Part shown: positions 1 to 8,461 of the stretch, in pieces
Numbering within the stretch: the stretch's first letter is position 1
Layout of the letters: every line of letters begins with the position of its first letter
Assembly: GCF_028435365.1 (NCBI RefSeq)
Contig: NZ_JAGTJJ010000036.1
Span: forward strand, 46,227-110,226
Reading direction: 5' to 3'
Origin: Polyangium jinanense
GTDB lineage: Bacteria > Myxococcota > Polyangia > Polyangiales > Polyangiaceae
DNA length: 64,000 bases
Made by a program: the position numbers and the translations under genes
Notes under the pieces: generated by a model
The model's input: the letters and a program-made list of their open reading frames with translations, nothing else
Database searches by the model: none
What the model was told of the DNA's origin: nothing

Positions 1-1706
1 CAGTCGGCGCACGCGCTGTAGCCGTCCACGCGCTGCACGACGGCCTTGCCCACGCTGTTCGCTACGCGCACGCAGACGTCGGTTTGTCCGATCGTGATGT
101 CACGGAAGGCCGGAGGATCGGCCTTGCGGAGCGAATACAGCGCGGGGTTGGCGAATCCGACCCGGCCCTTGCCTGCCCGGCGCCGCGCCTCGTTCGCGAG
201 CGCGATGATCGCGGCCCAGATCGGCGCGGCCATGCTCGTGCCGCCCGCGTAATCGATCCAGTTGCGGCCGATCACCGCCTGATAACCGAGCGCCGAGAGC
301 ACCTCGCCGCGCTGCACCGACGGGCCTGACGCCATCAAGGCGACGTCCGGAAAACCGCGGCCGTACGGGACGACCGCAGGCGTGTTCGCGCCACGCGCGT
401 ACCATTTGCGCAGGCTGTCGCGCTGCCAGGCCGGAATGGGGACGTCCTGGCTGAAGCCTCCGCTTGATGCGAGCTGCGTGAATTGCACCAACTTGGCGAC
501 GGCGACCGGCGGCGGGCCGCTCCAGGCGAGCTCGGTGAGCGGATCCAGGCACGTGATCATCGTCCCGCCGACGCTGAGCACGCGCTCTTCGACCGCAGGA
601 AAAACCCCGTGTGGCCAGGGCGCGTCGCTCACGGCATAACCGTCGACCATGCGGCGCGGAATGCCGTCGAGCGCGCCCCAATCGCCCGCCGCGCTGATCA
701 CGGTGATGCCGAGCGCCGCGGCCTGATCGAGCAGGCCCGTGACGACGCTCGATCCGAAGATGCGATAATACCGCCGCTCCGGCGTGATCCAGCTCGTCGA
801 GGCGACCGTGACGTTGCGCTCCTCGTCGCCGATGACTGCGAGCAGGAACATCGACCAGGGATCGGCGACGACCTCGGGATCGACGAAATACACGACGAGG
901 CGTGCCCTGGGCGCCATCGCGCCGGCCCAGGCGACGGTCATCGTGGCTTCGAGCCGGTGCAGCGGATCGACGAGCCGGCCGCCGCGCGTGGGCCCGAGAT
1001 CGATCATCTCCACCGCGGGCGGCGTGATGCCGTGGGCGCGCCAGAAAAGGTGCAGGTCGCCGATATCGATGGATCCGCCGAGCATGAGGAGTGCAATGGT
1101 TTCACCCTCGCCCGTGAGGTGGTCCGGGAATGAGTAAATGCGACGGATGTCCGCGGGCGTGACGCCGGCGAGGCCGGGCGGGGGTTTTCCCGGTTCGCTG
1201 CGGACCGAAAAGGGAAATCCCTCGCGGAGCTCGAGCGGGACTTCCTCTTGTCGGGCGCGGGAAACCATGGAGCTGCGGGCCTCGGGGGCGTTGCGCAAGC
1301 CGTGGACGGCCTGGATGTAGCCGGCGAGCTCGCGGGGGACGGCCGTGTCGACGCGCGGGGCGCGGTGCCCGGCGGGCTCGCGCAGCCAATCGGCGAGGTG
1401 GCGGCCGAAGGCGCGGCGGATCGGCTCCTCGGGCGCGCGCACGACGATGAGCTGCCGGCCGACGGGCCCGGACGGGAGCGGTTCGAGGCCGGCACGGCGA
1501 AGCCAAGCGTGCACGGCCTCGATCTGCGTGTCGTCGAGCGCGACGAGGCCCCCGAGCTCGGCGCGCGAGAGGTGGCGGCCGTAGCGCGGGCTTTCGGGAT
1601 CGGAACACTCGATCACCAAGTCCAAGAGCTCCGCGCGCGAGCGATCGTGGAGGATGACGGTGATGTCGATCGGCTCGTTCGGGCCCGGCGGCGGCGTCAT
1701 GGACAT
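1..1706 (-). CDS. S53 (sedolisin/kumamolisin) peptidase, 3' end outside window
   Basis: The gene is read leftwards from the ATG at 1706 (a second ATG is at 1700) and runs off the left edge with at least 568 codons. The first ~190 residues match a pro-kumamolisin activation domain. The catalytic part shows GGTSMAAP with the nucleophile Ser, SAAGDWGA with the oxyanion Asp, and FRDITIG plus GYSACADW, which are the calcium-site and C-terminal signatures of the family. In the helix with the Glu-x3-Asp pair it reads LEATMTVAWAGAMAP: Glu is kept, but the Asp position is Thr. Family members are acid-active endopeptidases, usually secreted and self-processing. No signal peptide is visible at the chosen start. 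Activity is uncertain because of the Asp change. Confidence 0.85.
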   Translation of the reverse strand, partial: MSMTPPPGPNEPIDITVILHDRSRAELLDLVIECSDPESPRYGRHLSRAELGGLVALDDTQIEAVHAWLRRAGLEPLPSGPVGRQLIVVRAPEEPIRRAFGRHLADWLREPAGHRAPRVDTAVPRELAGYIQAVHGLRNAPEARSSMVSRARQEEVPLELREGFPFSVRSEPGKPPPGLAGVTPADIRRIYSFPDHLTGEGETIALLMLGGSIDIGDLHLFWRAHGITPPAVEMIDLGPTRGGRLVDPLHRLEATMTVAWAGAMAPRARLVVYFVDPEVVADPWSMFLLAVIGDEERNVTVASTSWITPERRYYRIFGSSVVTGLLDQAAALGITVISAAGDWGALDGIPRRMVDGYAVSDAPWPHGVFPAVEERVLSVGGTMITCLDPLTELAWSGPPPVAVAKLVQFTQLASSGGFSQDVPIPAWQRDSLRKWYARGANTPAVVPYGRGFPDVALMASGPSVQRGEVLSALGYQAVIGRNWIDYAGGTSMAAPIWAAIIALANEARRRAGKGRVGFANPALYSLRKADPPAFRDITIGQTDVCVRVANSVGKAVVQRVDGYSACAD

Positions 1707-1802
1707 GGGGCGAGCGTACCCGAGCGGGCTCGTGTGAGGCAAACGGGGCTGCGCACAAAGGGTCGGCTCGTGTTTGGCGTGGGCGGATGCTAGAGAGCCG
1801 GG

Positions 1803-2372
1803 ATGTCCGAGGTCCGAACGCCCTCCCCCCGCGAGCGCTTGCACGAGCTCTTCCTCAAGGTCGACTCGTTTTTCGCGCACGCGAAGAGCCGGTGCGGCGA
1901 GGCGATCACGTGCGCCGCGGGCTGCGACGACTGCTGCCGGCGGCGATTCTCGGTGACGACGATCGAGGCGGCGGAGGTGCAGGAAGCGCTCGATCGCCTG
2001 CCGGCCGAGGAGCGGCAAACGATCGCGGCGCGGGCGGCGGATCCCGCGGGGACGGATTGCCCCGCCCTCGGCGAGGACGGCCGGTGCGCCGTGTACGAGG
2101 CGCGCCCCACGATCTGCCGGACGCACGGCTTGCCGATTCGTTTTACGGAGCGAAAGGGCGGGCGGTCGCTCCCGGTCGTCGACGCGTGCCCGAAAAACTT
2201 CGTCGGGCAGGATCTCGCGTCGCTCGATCCCCGGGCCGTGCTCGATCAAACGACGCTCTCCACGGTGCTCGCGGCGCTCGACGCGGCGTATGCGGACGCG
2301 GTCGGGCTCCCGCGCGGGCAGCGGATCGAGATGACGACGCTCTGCGGGCCCTCTCCCGAACATCAGGCTTGA
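1803..2372 (+). CDS. YkgJ-like cysteine-cluster protein
   Basis: This 189-residue protein has the Cys pattern of the YkgJ family, which is predicted to chelate zinc or iron: CAAGCDDCCRRRF near residue 40, then DCPALGEDGRCAVYEARPTICRTHG, and a later Cys in VDACPKNF. The family is widespread but its biochemical role is not established, so the name describes the metal-binding look only. The start ATG lies 12 nt after a TAGAGA hexamer, so the mRNA may be almost leaderless. The divergent neighbour is the S53 peptidase (97 nt between starts). The downstream ArsR gene begins 33 nt after the stop and appears to have its own promoter. Confidence 0.8.
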   Translation: MSEVRTPSPRERLHELFLKVDSFFAHAKSRCGEAITCAAGCDDCCRRRFSVTTIEAAEVQEALDRLPAEERQTIAARAADPAGTDCPALGEDGRCAVYEARPTICRTHGLPIRFTERKGGRSLPVVDACPKNFVGQDLASLDPRAVLDQTTLSTVLAALDAAYADAVGLPRGQRIEMTTLCGPSPEHQA

Positions 2373-2396
2373 CTAATATAAGCGGACGGTGATACA
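2369..2396 (+). promoter_or_regulatory. Candidate promoter of the ArsR/SRPBCC pair
   Basis: TTGACT at 2369-2374 and GATACA at 2391-2396 are separated by 16 nt. Transcription would start very near the GTG codon at 2405, giving a leaderless mRNA. The AT-rich spacer (AATATAAG) stands out in this GC-rich sequence and could also hold the operator of the ArsR-type product. This is inferred from sequence only. Confidence 0.4.
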
Positions 2397-2404
2397 GGAC
2401 GGTC

Positions 2405-2794
2405 GTGGAAGCGTTCGACGTCCTCGGGGACCCGGTCCGCCGCCGGATCCTCGAGTTGCTCGCCGACGGTGAGCAGACTTCGGGGGCGATCACCGAGGTC
2501 ATCCAGAGGGAGTTCGGGATTTCGCAGCCGGCGGTATCGTTGCACCTCAAAGTGCTGCGGGACAACGGGTTTGCCACGGTGCGGGCGGAGGGGACCCGCC
2601 GCTTGTATGCCGTCGACGTCCGGCCTTTGCAGGAGGTCGACCTGTGGCTCGATCGCTTCCGCCAATTCTGGGAGCAGCGCCTCGACGCGCTCGCGACGGA
2701 GCTCGCGCGAGGCAAACGCGAACGCCGCTTGAAGGCCGAAGCGCGTTCGTCCACGACCGACGACACGACCACGAGGGAGAAGGACAAACCATGA
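2405..2794 (+). CDS. ArsR-family winged-helix regulator
   Basis: The 129-residue protein starts with GTG and reads VEAFDVLGDPVRRRILELL, then SGAITEVIQREFGISQPAVSLHLKVL as recognition helix region and GTRRLYAVD as the wing. This is the classic small ArsR fold of the subgroup that accompanies SRPBCC proteins, without an obvious metal-binding Cys pair. The C-terminus is charged and low-complexity (ARGKRERRLKAEAR). Its stop overlaps the next gene's start as ATGA (2791-2794), so the two are translationally coupled. It probably represses its own operon. The GTG start is favoured because the conserved helix begins immediately and a promoter lies just upstream. Confidence 0.88.
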   Translation: MEAFDVLGDPVRRRILELLADGEQTSGAITEVIQREFGISQPAVSLHLKVLRDNGFATVRAEGTRRLYAVDVRPLQEVDLWLDRFRQFWEQRLDALATELARGKRERRLKAEARSSTTDDTTTREKDKP

Positions 2795-3435
2795 TCGACA
2801 TCATGAAGGAGCTTTACGCCGTACATCGGGAGACCGGCCCCAAGGCCATGCTCGCGGGCGAAGGCCGCACGGTGAAGCTGCGGCGGAGCTACGATGCGGA
2901 GATCGAGGACGTCTGGGATGCGATCACGAATCCCGAGCGCATCCGCCGCTGGTTTCTCCCGCTCGAGGGCGAGCTGCGCCTCGGCGGTCATTACCAGCTC
3001 AAAGGCAATGCCGGCGGCAAGATCCTGCGCTGTGACCCGCCCCGTCTGCTCGAAGTGACGTGGTCGATGGGCCCGAAGGACGACGAGAGCAGCAAGGTCG
3101 AGGTGCGGCTGTCGGTTGGCGAGGGCGACCAGACGATCCTCGAGCTCGAGCACGCGGCCATCGTCCCGCCCGGCATGTGGTCCGAATACGGGCCCGGCGC
3201 CGTGGGCGTCGGCTGGGATCTCACGCTGCTCGGCCTAAGCATGGAGCTTCGTTCGATCTTCCTCGAAGACAAGGAAGCCTGGGGGCTGACGCCGGAGGCG
3301 AGGCAATTCATCACGGAGAGCAGCGTTTCCTGGGGCGCCGCGAATCAAGCCGCCGGCACGTCCGCCGAAGACGCCCAGAAATGCGTCGAGAACACGACGA
3401 AGTTTTACGCGCCAGACCCGCCCCCGGCGACCTGA
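2791..3435 (+). CDS. SRPBCC / AHSA1-like domain protein
   Basis: The 214-residue protein carries an AHSA1-type START-like fold: VKLRRSYDAEIEDVWDAITNPERIRRWFLPLEGELRLGG, followed by PPRLLEVTWSMG and later strands. Such proteins bind small hydrophobic ligands; many are encoded beside ArsR regulators, as here, and their substrates are mostly unknown. The ATG at 2791 overlaps the ArsR stop by 4 nt. The C-terminal ~40 residues (SWGAANQAAGTSAEDAQKC) extend beyond the usual fold. A role in sensing or stress response is plausible, but the sequence names no ligand. Confidence 0.85.
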   Translation: MIDIMKELYAVHRETGPKAMLAGEGRTVKLRRSYDAEIEDVWDAITNPERIRRWFLPLEGELRLGGHYQLKGNAGGKILRCDPPRLLEVTWSMGPKDDESSKVEVRLSVGEGDQTILELEHAAIVPPGMWSEYGPGAVGVGWDLTLLGLSMELRSIFLEDKEAWGLTPEARQFITESSVSWGAANQAAGTSAEDAQKCVENTTKFYAPDPPPAT

Positions 3436-3577
3436 ACACGGCGTCGGGCGTAGCGCGGCCCACGCGAAAGCGTCCGTCCCCGAGGTCTCCATTTTTCTGC
3501 GCGACAGTCGGCGAGCCCGCCCGTCAGGGGGGTGCGGTGAGACAGCACCGCGTCCTTTCTCGTGACGAGGTTCGACG

Positions 3578-4147
3578 ATGAAACTTTCCATCAAGACGCT
3601 CTCGGGTTGCTTCCTCCTTTCCCTCGTGATCGCGGCGTGCAGCGGCGCCGGCTCCTCGGGGTCGGGTGACGGAGACGGGGGGAGCGACCCGGGGAGCGGG
3701 GGCAACGGGGCCGGCGGCAGCGGCAATGGCGGCAGCAGCTCGGGCGGGGGCAGCGGCGACTTCAAGTGCTGCCTGAACGACACGAACTATCGTTGCCCGA
3801 ACAAGGCGGCCTTCGACAAGTGCGTGGGCTTCGACATCGACGGCTGCATCAACGCGTGTTCTCCCGAGGATTTCGGGTGCATCGACAACTGCTTCATGCA
3901 AGCCGAGAACGCGACGAACGATCCGTCGTCGTGCATGGAGGACCCGTCGGCCCAGTGCGGGAGCGGCAGCAGCAGCGGCGGGGGCGCCTGCGTGGGCGAG
4001 CCGACCGGCCAGAGCTGCAAGGACGACACCGATTGCAATACGCAGAACTGCACGAACGGCTGCTGCCAGGGAACCGACGCAGGATCGCCCTGCAAAGACG
4101 ACACCGACTGCAGCTCCCAGAACTGCACGGGTGGCACGTGTCAGTGA
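3578..4147 (+). CDS. Cys-rich lipoprotein with Gly/Ser linker
   Basis: The 189-residue protein has a signal peptide ending in a lipobox (LVIAAC, Cys at residue 21), then a low-complexity Gly/Ser stretch to about residue 60. A domain with many cysteines follows (FKCCLNDTNYRCPNKAAFDKC, INACSPEDFGCIDNC). The C-terminus has two short repeats of the type SCKDDTDCNTQNCTNGCC, spaced about 22 residues. Dense cysteines suggest a disulphide-stabilised surface protein. No enzyme motif is visible. A perfect 6-bp hairpin (3534-3551) sits in the leader. The sigma-factor gene starts 28 nt after the stop. Confidence 0.8.
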   Translation: MKLSIKTLSGCFLLSLVIAACSGAGSSGSGDGDGGSDPGSGGNGAGGSGNGGSSSGGGSGDFKCCLNDTNYRCPNKAAFDKCVGFDIDGCINACSPEDFGCIDNCFMQAENATNDPSSCMEDPSAQCGSGSSSGGGACVGEPTGQSCKDDTDCNTQNCTNGCCQGTDAGSPCKDDTDCSSQNCTGGTCQ

Positions 4148-4175
4148 GCCCAGCTCGGGCCTCCCGAGCGTCCGC

Positions 4176-4988
4176 ATGACGAGACCGATGAAAGCCGCGT
4201 TCGAGGATGCATTCGTGGCCGCGCAAGCGGCCTGGCCCGGCGTCACGCTGGATCGGGAGGCATTCATGGCGTACCTGCGCGAGCGCACCGGAGAAGACGG
4301 CGCAGAGGTCGCGCACGCGTCCGACCTGTTCCTCGCGTGCGCCTGCCTGCGCGGCGATCCAAGGGCAATCGCGTTCTTCGAAGCGCATTTCCTCGCGCAG
4401 GTCCCAGCATTCCTCTCGCGCGTGGAGAACGACAAGGCCACCATCCCCGAGCTCTTGCAGGCGCTCCGCGAAAAACTGCTGCTGCCCTCGGCAGGAGGCA
4501 GGCCCAAGCTCGCCGATTACACCGGGCAAGGGCCCCTCGGCGCATGGCTGCGCGTGGTCGCCGTGCGCGCCGCGCTCGATCGCAAACGCGCACAGCCGCG
4601 GGAAGTTCTCCGAGAGGAGATCCCCGACACGCTGCTCGCGCCCTCGGACGATCCCGAGCTCGACTACCTGCGCGTGCGGTACGCAGCCGAATTCCGCGCC
4701 GCATTCCAGGACGCACTCCTCTCGCTCGAGCCAAAGGGCCGCACCGTGCTGCGCCTCCACATCATCGACGGGCTCAACATCGATCGAATCGGGGTCATCT
4801 ACGGCGTGCACCGCGCAACCGTGGCCCGATGGATCGCCGACGCACGCGCATGGCTGTTCGAACGGACACGCGGGCTCCTGAGCGAGCGGCTCTCCCTCGA
4901 GCCGCGCGAATTCGAGAGCGTGCTCCGGCTCGTAGGCCAGGACCTCGACGCAAGCGTGCGCCGGATCCTGGAAGACGAGAGCGGTTGA
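4176..4988 (+). CDS. ECF-like sigma-70 family factor
   Basis: The 270-residue product has a poorly conserved region 2 (YTGQGPLGAWLRVVAVRAALDRKR) and a clear region 4 helix-turn-helix (SLEPKGRTVLRLHIIDGLNIDRIGVIYGVHRATVARWIADAR). It resembles the divergent ECF-type sigma factors that myxobacteria keep beside serine/threonine kinases. ATG 4176 was chosen; a GTG at 4131 in frame would overlap the upstream lipoprotein gene. The convergent kinase gene (5360-8353) carries a zinc-finger anti-sigma-like N-terminus and is the natural partner. Between the two lies an inverted pair of hairpin elements. Confidence 0.8.
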   Translation: MTRPMKAAFEDAFVAAQAAWPGVTLDREAFMAYLRERTGEDGAEVAHASDLFLACACLRGDPRAIAFFEAHFLAQVPAFLSRVENDKATIPELLQALREKLLLPSAGGRPKLADYTGQGPLGAWLRVVAVRAALDRKRAQPREVLREEIPDTLLAPSDDPELDYLRVRYAAEFRAAFQDALLSLEPKGRTVLRLHIIDGLNIDRIGVIYGVHRATVARWIADARAWLFERTRGLLSERLSLEPREFESVLRLVGQDLDASVRRILEDESG

Positions 4989-5004
4989 CACAAGCAGCGT
5001 AGCG

Positions 5005-5339
5005 CCGGGGTTTCACCCCGGACCCCAACCAGGGGTTGTCCACCCCTGGACCCGGACCAGGCACGGCCTGGACCGAAGGCGGATAAACCGCGCGATGCGC
5101 GGTTTATCCGACGGGCCCGTGGCAAGACCACGGACCACGTTGCCAGGCGAGACAGCAGCGCTGCTCGCCTCGAGTAGACACGTCAGCGCTGCGGTTTTGG
5201 CGGGCAACGTCGTTGCTGGTCTTGACTCGGCCCGTTGGAAGAACTGCGCGATGCGCAGTTCTTCCACCCTCGGTCCAGGCCGTGCCTGGTCCGGGTCGAG
5301 GGGCGGACAGCCCCCGCGGGGTCCGGGGCAGCGCCCCGG
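5005..5339. repeat. Four-hairpin element, inverted pair (locus A)
   Basis: The first half runs on the plus strand after the sigma-factor gene. Its stems are h1 at 5005-5021 (CCGGGG/CCCCGG), h2 at 5029-5049, h3 at 5057-5071 (CCAGGC/GCCTGG), and h4 at 5080-5110, a 14-bp stem with loop GAT. The mirror half belongs to the minus strand: h4 at 5236-5266, h3 at 5275-5289, h2 at 5300-5314, h1 at 5323-5339. It ends 20 nt before the stop of the convergent kinase. In this first half h4 uses the stem GGATAAACCGCGC, while other copies use different but still perfectly paired arms. It could act as a bidirectional terminator or be a mobile palindromic element. Confidence 0.85.
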
Positions 5340-5359
5340 CGCAGCGCTCCGGCGCAGGA

Positions 5360-8353
5360 TCAGCGCACGCGACGCTCGGCGAGCCATGCGTCGACGTCGG
5401 CGAGTGCTGCGGCCCTTCGGCGAGGCGCTTCTGCGAAGCGCTGGCGCGCCTCCTCGGCGAGTGCGAGGGCGCGCTCCTTCGTGCCCACGGCCCAGAGTGC
5501 GCGCGCCAGCGTGAACAATGCGCGCCCGTGCTCGAGGGGGGCGCCGGGGTGGGACGACAGGATGGAAACGGCGCGCTCGAGCGGCGGGAGAGCCTCGTGT
5601 GCGCGCCCGAGCTTTGACAGGCAGCGGCCGAGACCCACGAGGATGTCGGCGAACTCGGCGTTGCGCTCGCCGAGGGCTTTTTCGTGAATGGTGAGCGAGC
5701 GCCGGGAATGCGGCAGGGCCTCGGCGCAGCGCCCTTGCTCCTCGATGGCTCGGGCCATCGTGCCTTCGATGAGTGCGACGTTGGGATGGGTTGGTCCGAG
5801 CTTCGCTTCGACGATCGTGAGCGAGCGTTCGAGGGTCGAAAGCGCCTCCTTTGACCGGCCTTGCTCGATGAGCGCGAGGGCGATGTTCATGCGGCACATG
5901 CCCACGTCGGGGTGGTTTTCGCCGAGGGTCTTCTCGCCCATGGCGCACGCGCGCTCGTAGAGCGGCAATGCCTTCTCGGGGGCGCCGCTGTCGAGGTGCG
6001 CGTTCGCGAGTGCGTTCTGCGTGTATGCGACGTCGAGGTGCGCGGACCCAAGCGCTCTCTCCTGGATCACGAGCGTTCGCTGGAGTCGGGTGATCGCGTC
6101 GTCGAAGCGCCCCTCGCGCCCGTCGAGATCCGCGAGGAACCTCAGCGTCGTGGCCACTTGGGGGTGATCGGGGCCGAGGCTCCGCTCCTGGATCACGAGC
6201 GCGCGCTCGAAGGCCGACCGGGCGCGCCCGCGCTCGCCGCGCTCGCGCAGCACCCTGCCCACGTCTGCGAGCGCTGCGGCCAGCTCGAAGTGATCGGGGC
6301 CGAGCTCCTGCTCCCGCAGCGTGATGACCCGCGCGAGATCGGCCTCGGCTTCGGCGAGCATGCCCGCTGCGTGTTTCGTGACGCCGGCTCGATGCAGCAC
6401 GGCTGCCTCGAGCAGCGCGGGCGCGCCGGCTCGCTTGACCGTCGCGATGGCCAGACGCTCCCACGAGAGCCCGGCCTGGATCTGCGCTTTGCGGCTCCCC
6501 ACGACGTAAATCAGCGCGCCCATGGCCCTCGCGGCCAGCGCGTCTTTTCGGCCCTCGACCGCGACGGCCGCCGCGTCCTCGAGTAGCCGCGCCCCGTCCT
6601 CGATGTGGCCGAGCCGGTCGGTCATCTCTCCTGCGATGAGGAGCGCCTCGGCCTCGTGCCCCCGGCTCGCCTTCGCCCGCGCCCCTGCGAGGGTGGCGCG
6701 CGCCGCGTCGAGCGCGTCGGCATACTTGCCCGCGTCGCGCAGGGATCGCGCCCGAGAGAGGTCCGCGTCGAGCGAGGCGCGCGCGTCGTCCGACAGCGAC
6801 GGTCCTTCCTCCGCGTCGAGCGCCGAGGCGGCGCCGCACACGTCCACGGGCGTGAGACCCGAGACCACCTGGAGCGCGTTTTCGATGACCTTCGCGTCGC
6901 CCGACACGAAAAGCCCTGCGGCCGCGTCCACCTCGCGCAGGCGCCTCGACAGGCATTGCATGCGCACGTCGAGCAAATGCTCGGATTGCTCGCCCCGCAG
7001 CCGCGTCGCTTCGCAGGCGTCGCGGTGCATCCCGGCCCATGTGCGGCCATACGCGGACATCGCCTCGTCCACGCCCTTGGATGCGCGCTCCGCGAAGGGC
7101 AATCCCGACACCCCGAACCGCTCGCGCACCGCCCTGCTCTGCTCGTCTCCCCACACCGTCGCGAAGCGGGCCTCGCCGCCCGTGCAGAGCTGCTCGGGCC
7201 GGGCACGGGCGCCGCGCGAGGCCGAAACGGCCGCCGCGGCGGATCCTGCGACGAGAAGCACGAGCGCCGCCGCGGCGCCCCGACGCAGCGCTGCCCGCGG
7301 ATCACGCGACAGATCCGCGAGCAACGCCTCCATCGTCGGGTATCGCTCCTCCGGCCGCGCGCTCATCCCGCGAAGCAGGATCTTTCGCAGCCGCGGCGGG
7401 ATCCGCGACGTCCGCGCCTCGCGAAAGCGCCCCGCAGAGCGCGCCTCGAGCAGCGCCTCCACCGTGTCCCCTTCGAAGGGACGCTCCCCGCACAGCGCCT
7501 CGTATGCCGTGGCGCAGAAGCTCCAGATATCGGCCCGTGCGTCGATGGGCTCGCCTCGCATCTGCTCGGGGGCCATGTACGCGGGGGTCCCGACGAAGGC
7601 CCTCGTCTGGGAGAGCTCGGGCAGATGCGCGCCCGCCTCACCCTTCCTGGCCGCCTCCTCCACGAGTGCGCTGCGCGCCAGCCCGAAATCCGTGACGCGC
7701 ACCCGACCATCACGCCCCACGAGCACGTTGTCGGGCTTGAAATCGCGATGGACGAGCCCGGCGGCGTGCGCGGCGGCGAGCCCCCTTCCCGCGTGCAGGA
7801 GCGCTTGCAGCACCTCGCGAAAGGGCCGCGGCGCCTCGCGCAGCCACGCGCCCAGCGTCGTCCCCGTGACGAACTCCATCGCGATGAAGACCCGACCGTC
7901 GACCGTGCCCACGTCGTAGATCGCGACCACATTCGGATGCGACAGGCGCGCCAGCGCCTTCGCCTCCCGCAAGAGCCGCGCTTGCATCTCCACGGCCGAT
8001 CGCCCCGACTCCCGGCGCAAAAGCTTCAGCGCCACCTTGCGATCGAGGTCGGGATCGTACGCCGCGTACACCACCCCCATCGCGCCTGCCCCGATCGGCT
8101 GCAGCGTCACGTACCGCCCGAGCTTCGTGCTCGGGCCGATCCCTTCCTCCGCCGGCGCGGGTGCCCCGGGACGCGAAGCCGCGACCGTCGAGAGCAAAAG
8201 CTCGGTGGTCTGCGCGAGCAGCACCCGACACGCCTCGCAGTCGTCCACGTGCGCTTCGATCGCCGCGCGCCTTTCGGACGGCAGCGCGCGCCCGAGGAGG
8301 GCCACGATCGTGTTTTCGTCGAGGCATTCCTGCGCCTCGGCCTTGCGAGGCAC
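5360..8353 (-). CDS. Ser/Thr kinase with zinc-finger N-terminus and TPR sensor
   Basis: This product of about 997 residues starts at GTG 8353; a TTG at 8404 is an alternative. The N-terminus has ECLDENTIVALLGRAL and AHVDDCEACRVLL, an HxxxCxxC zinc-binding anti-sigma-like motif. The kinase domain follows: glycine loop GAGAMGVVY, VALK lysine, HRDFKPDN, DFGLA, MAPEQ. One membrane segment (AAAALVLLVAGSAAAAV) lies near residue 370, then a long C-terminal half of tetratricopeptide repeats with units such as LGPDHPQVATTLRFLADL. This is a transmembrane Hanks-type kinase. The anti-sigma motif and the convergent sigma gene suggest kinase control of that sigma factor, as in other ECF-kinase pairs; this is inference. 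Confidence 0.9.
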   Translation of the reverse strand: MPRKAEAQECLDENTIVALLGRALPSERRAAIEAHVDDCEACRVLLAQTTELLLSTVAASRPGAPAPAEEGIGPSTKLGRYVTLQPIGAGAMGVVYAAYDPDLDRKVALKLLRRESGRSAVEMQARLLREAKALARLSHPNVVAIYDVGTVDGRVFIAMEFVTGTTLGAWLREAPRPFREVLQALLHAGRGLAAAHAAGLVHRDFKPDNVLVGRDGRVRVTDFGLARSALVEEAARKGEAGAHLPELSQTRAFVGTPAYMAPEQMRGEPIDARADIWSFCATAYEALCGERPFEGDTVEALLEARSAGRFREARTSRIPPRLRKILLRGMSARPEERYPTMEALLADLSRDPRAALRRGAAAALVLLVAGSAAAAVSASRGARARPEQLCTGGEARFATVWGDEQSRAVRERFGVSGLPFAERASKGVDEAMSAYGRTWAGMHRDACEATRLRGEQSEHLLDVRMQCLSRRLREVDAAAGLFVSGDAKVIENALQVVSGLTPVDVCGAASALDAEEGPSLSDDARASLDADLSRARSLRDAGKYADALDAARATLAGARAKASRGHEAEALLIAGEMTDRLGHIEDGARLLEDAAAVAVEGRKDALAARAMGALIYVVGSRKAQIQAGLSWERLAIATVKRAGAPALLEAAVLHRAGVTKHAAGMLAEAEADLARVITLREQELGPDHFELAAALADVGRVLRERGERGRARSAFERALVIQERSLGPDHPQVATTLRFLADLDGREGRFDDAITRLQRTLVIQERALGSAHLDVAYTQNALANAHLDSGAPEKALPLYERACAMGEKTLGENHPDVGMCRMNIALALIEQGRSKEALSTLERSLTIVEAKLGPTHPNVALIEGTMARAIEEQGRCAEALPHSRRSLTIHEKALGERNAEFADILVGLGRCLSKLGRAHEALPPLERAVSILSSHPGAPLEHGRALFTLARALWAVGTKERALALAEEARQRFAEAPRRRAAALADVDAWLAERRVR

Positions 8354-8461
8354 CTGGCCCAGCGTGGGTGGGCGATCGTGATGGCGCTCCGCTCGCTGGG
8401 CCAAACCGAGCGATGTTCTAGCAGGGCCGGTTCGGGCGGCAATCGCCGGTCTGCGGGGGCG

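Noticed and set aside
5013..7154. 713-codon minus-strand frame
   Set aside because: It is a different frame of the same strand over the kinase/TPR gene, with Arg-rich composition and no motifs, and it extends over the hairpin element.
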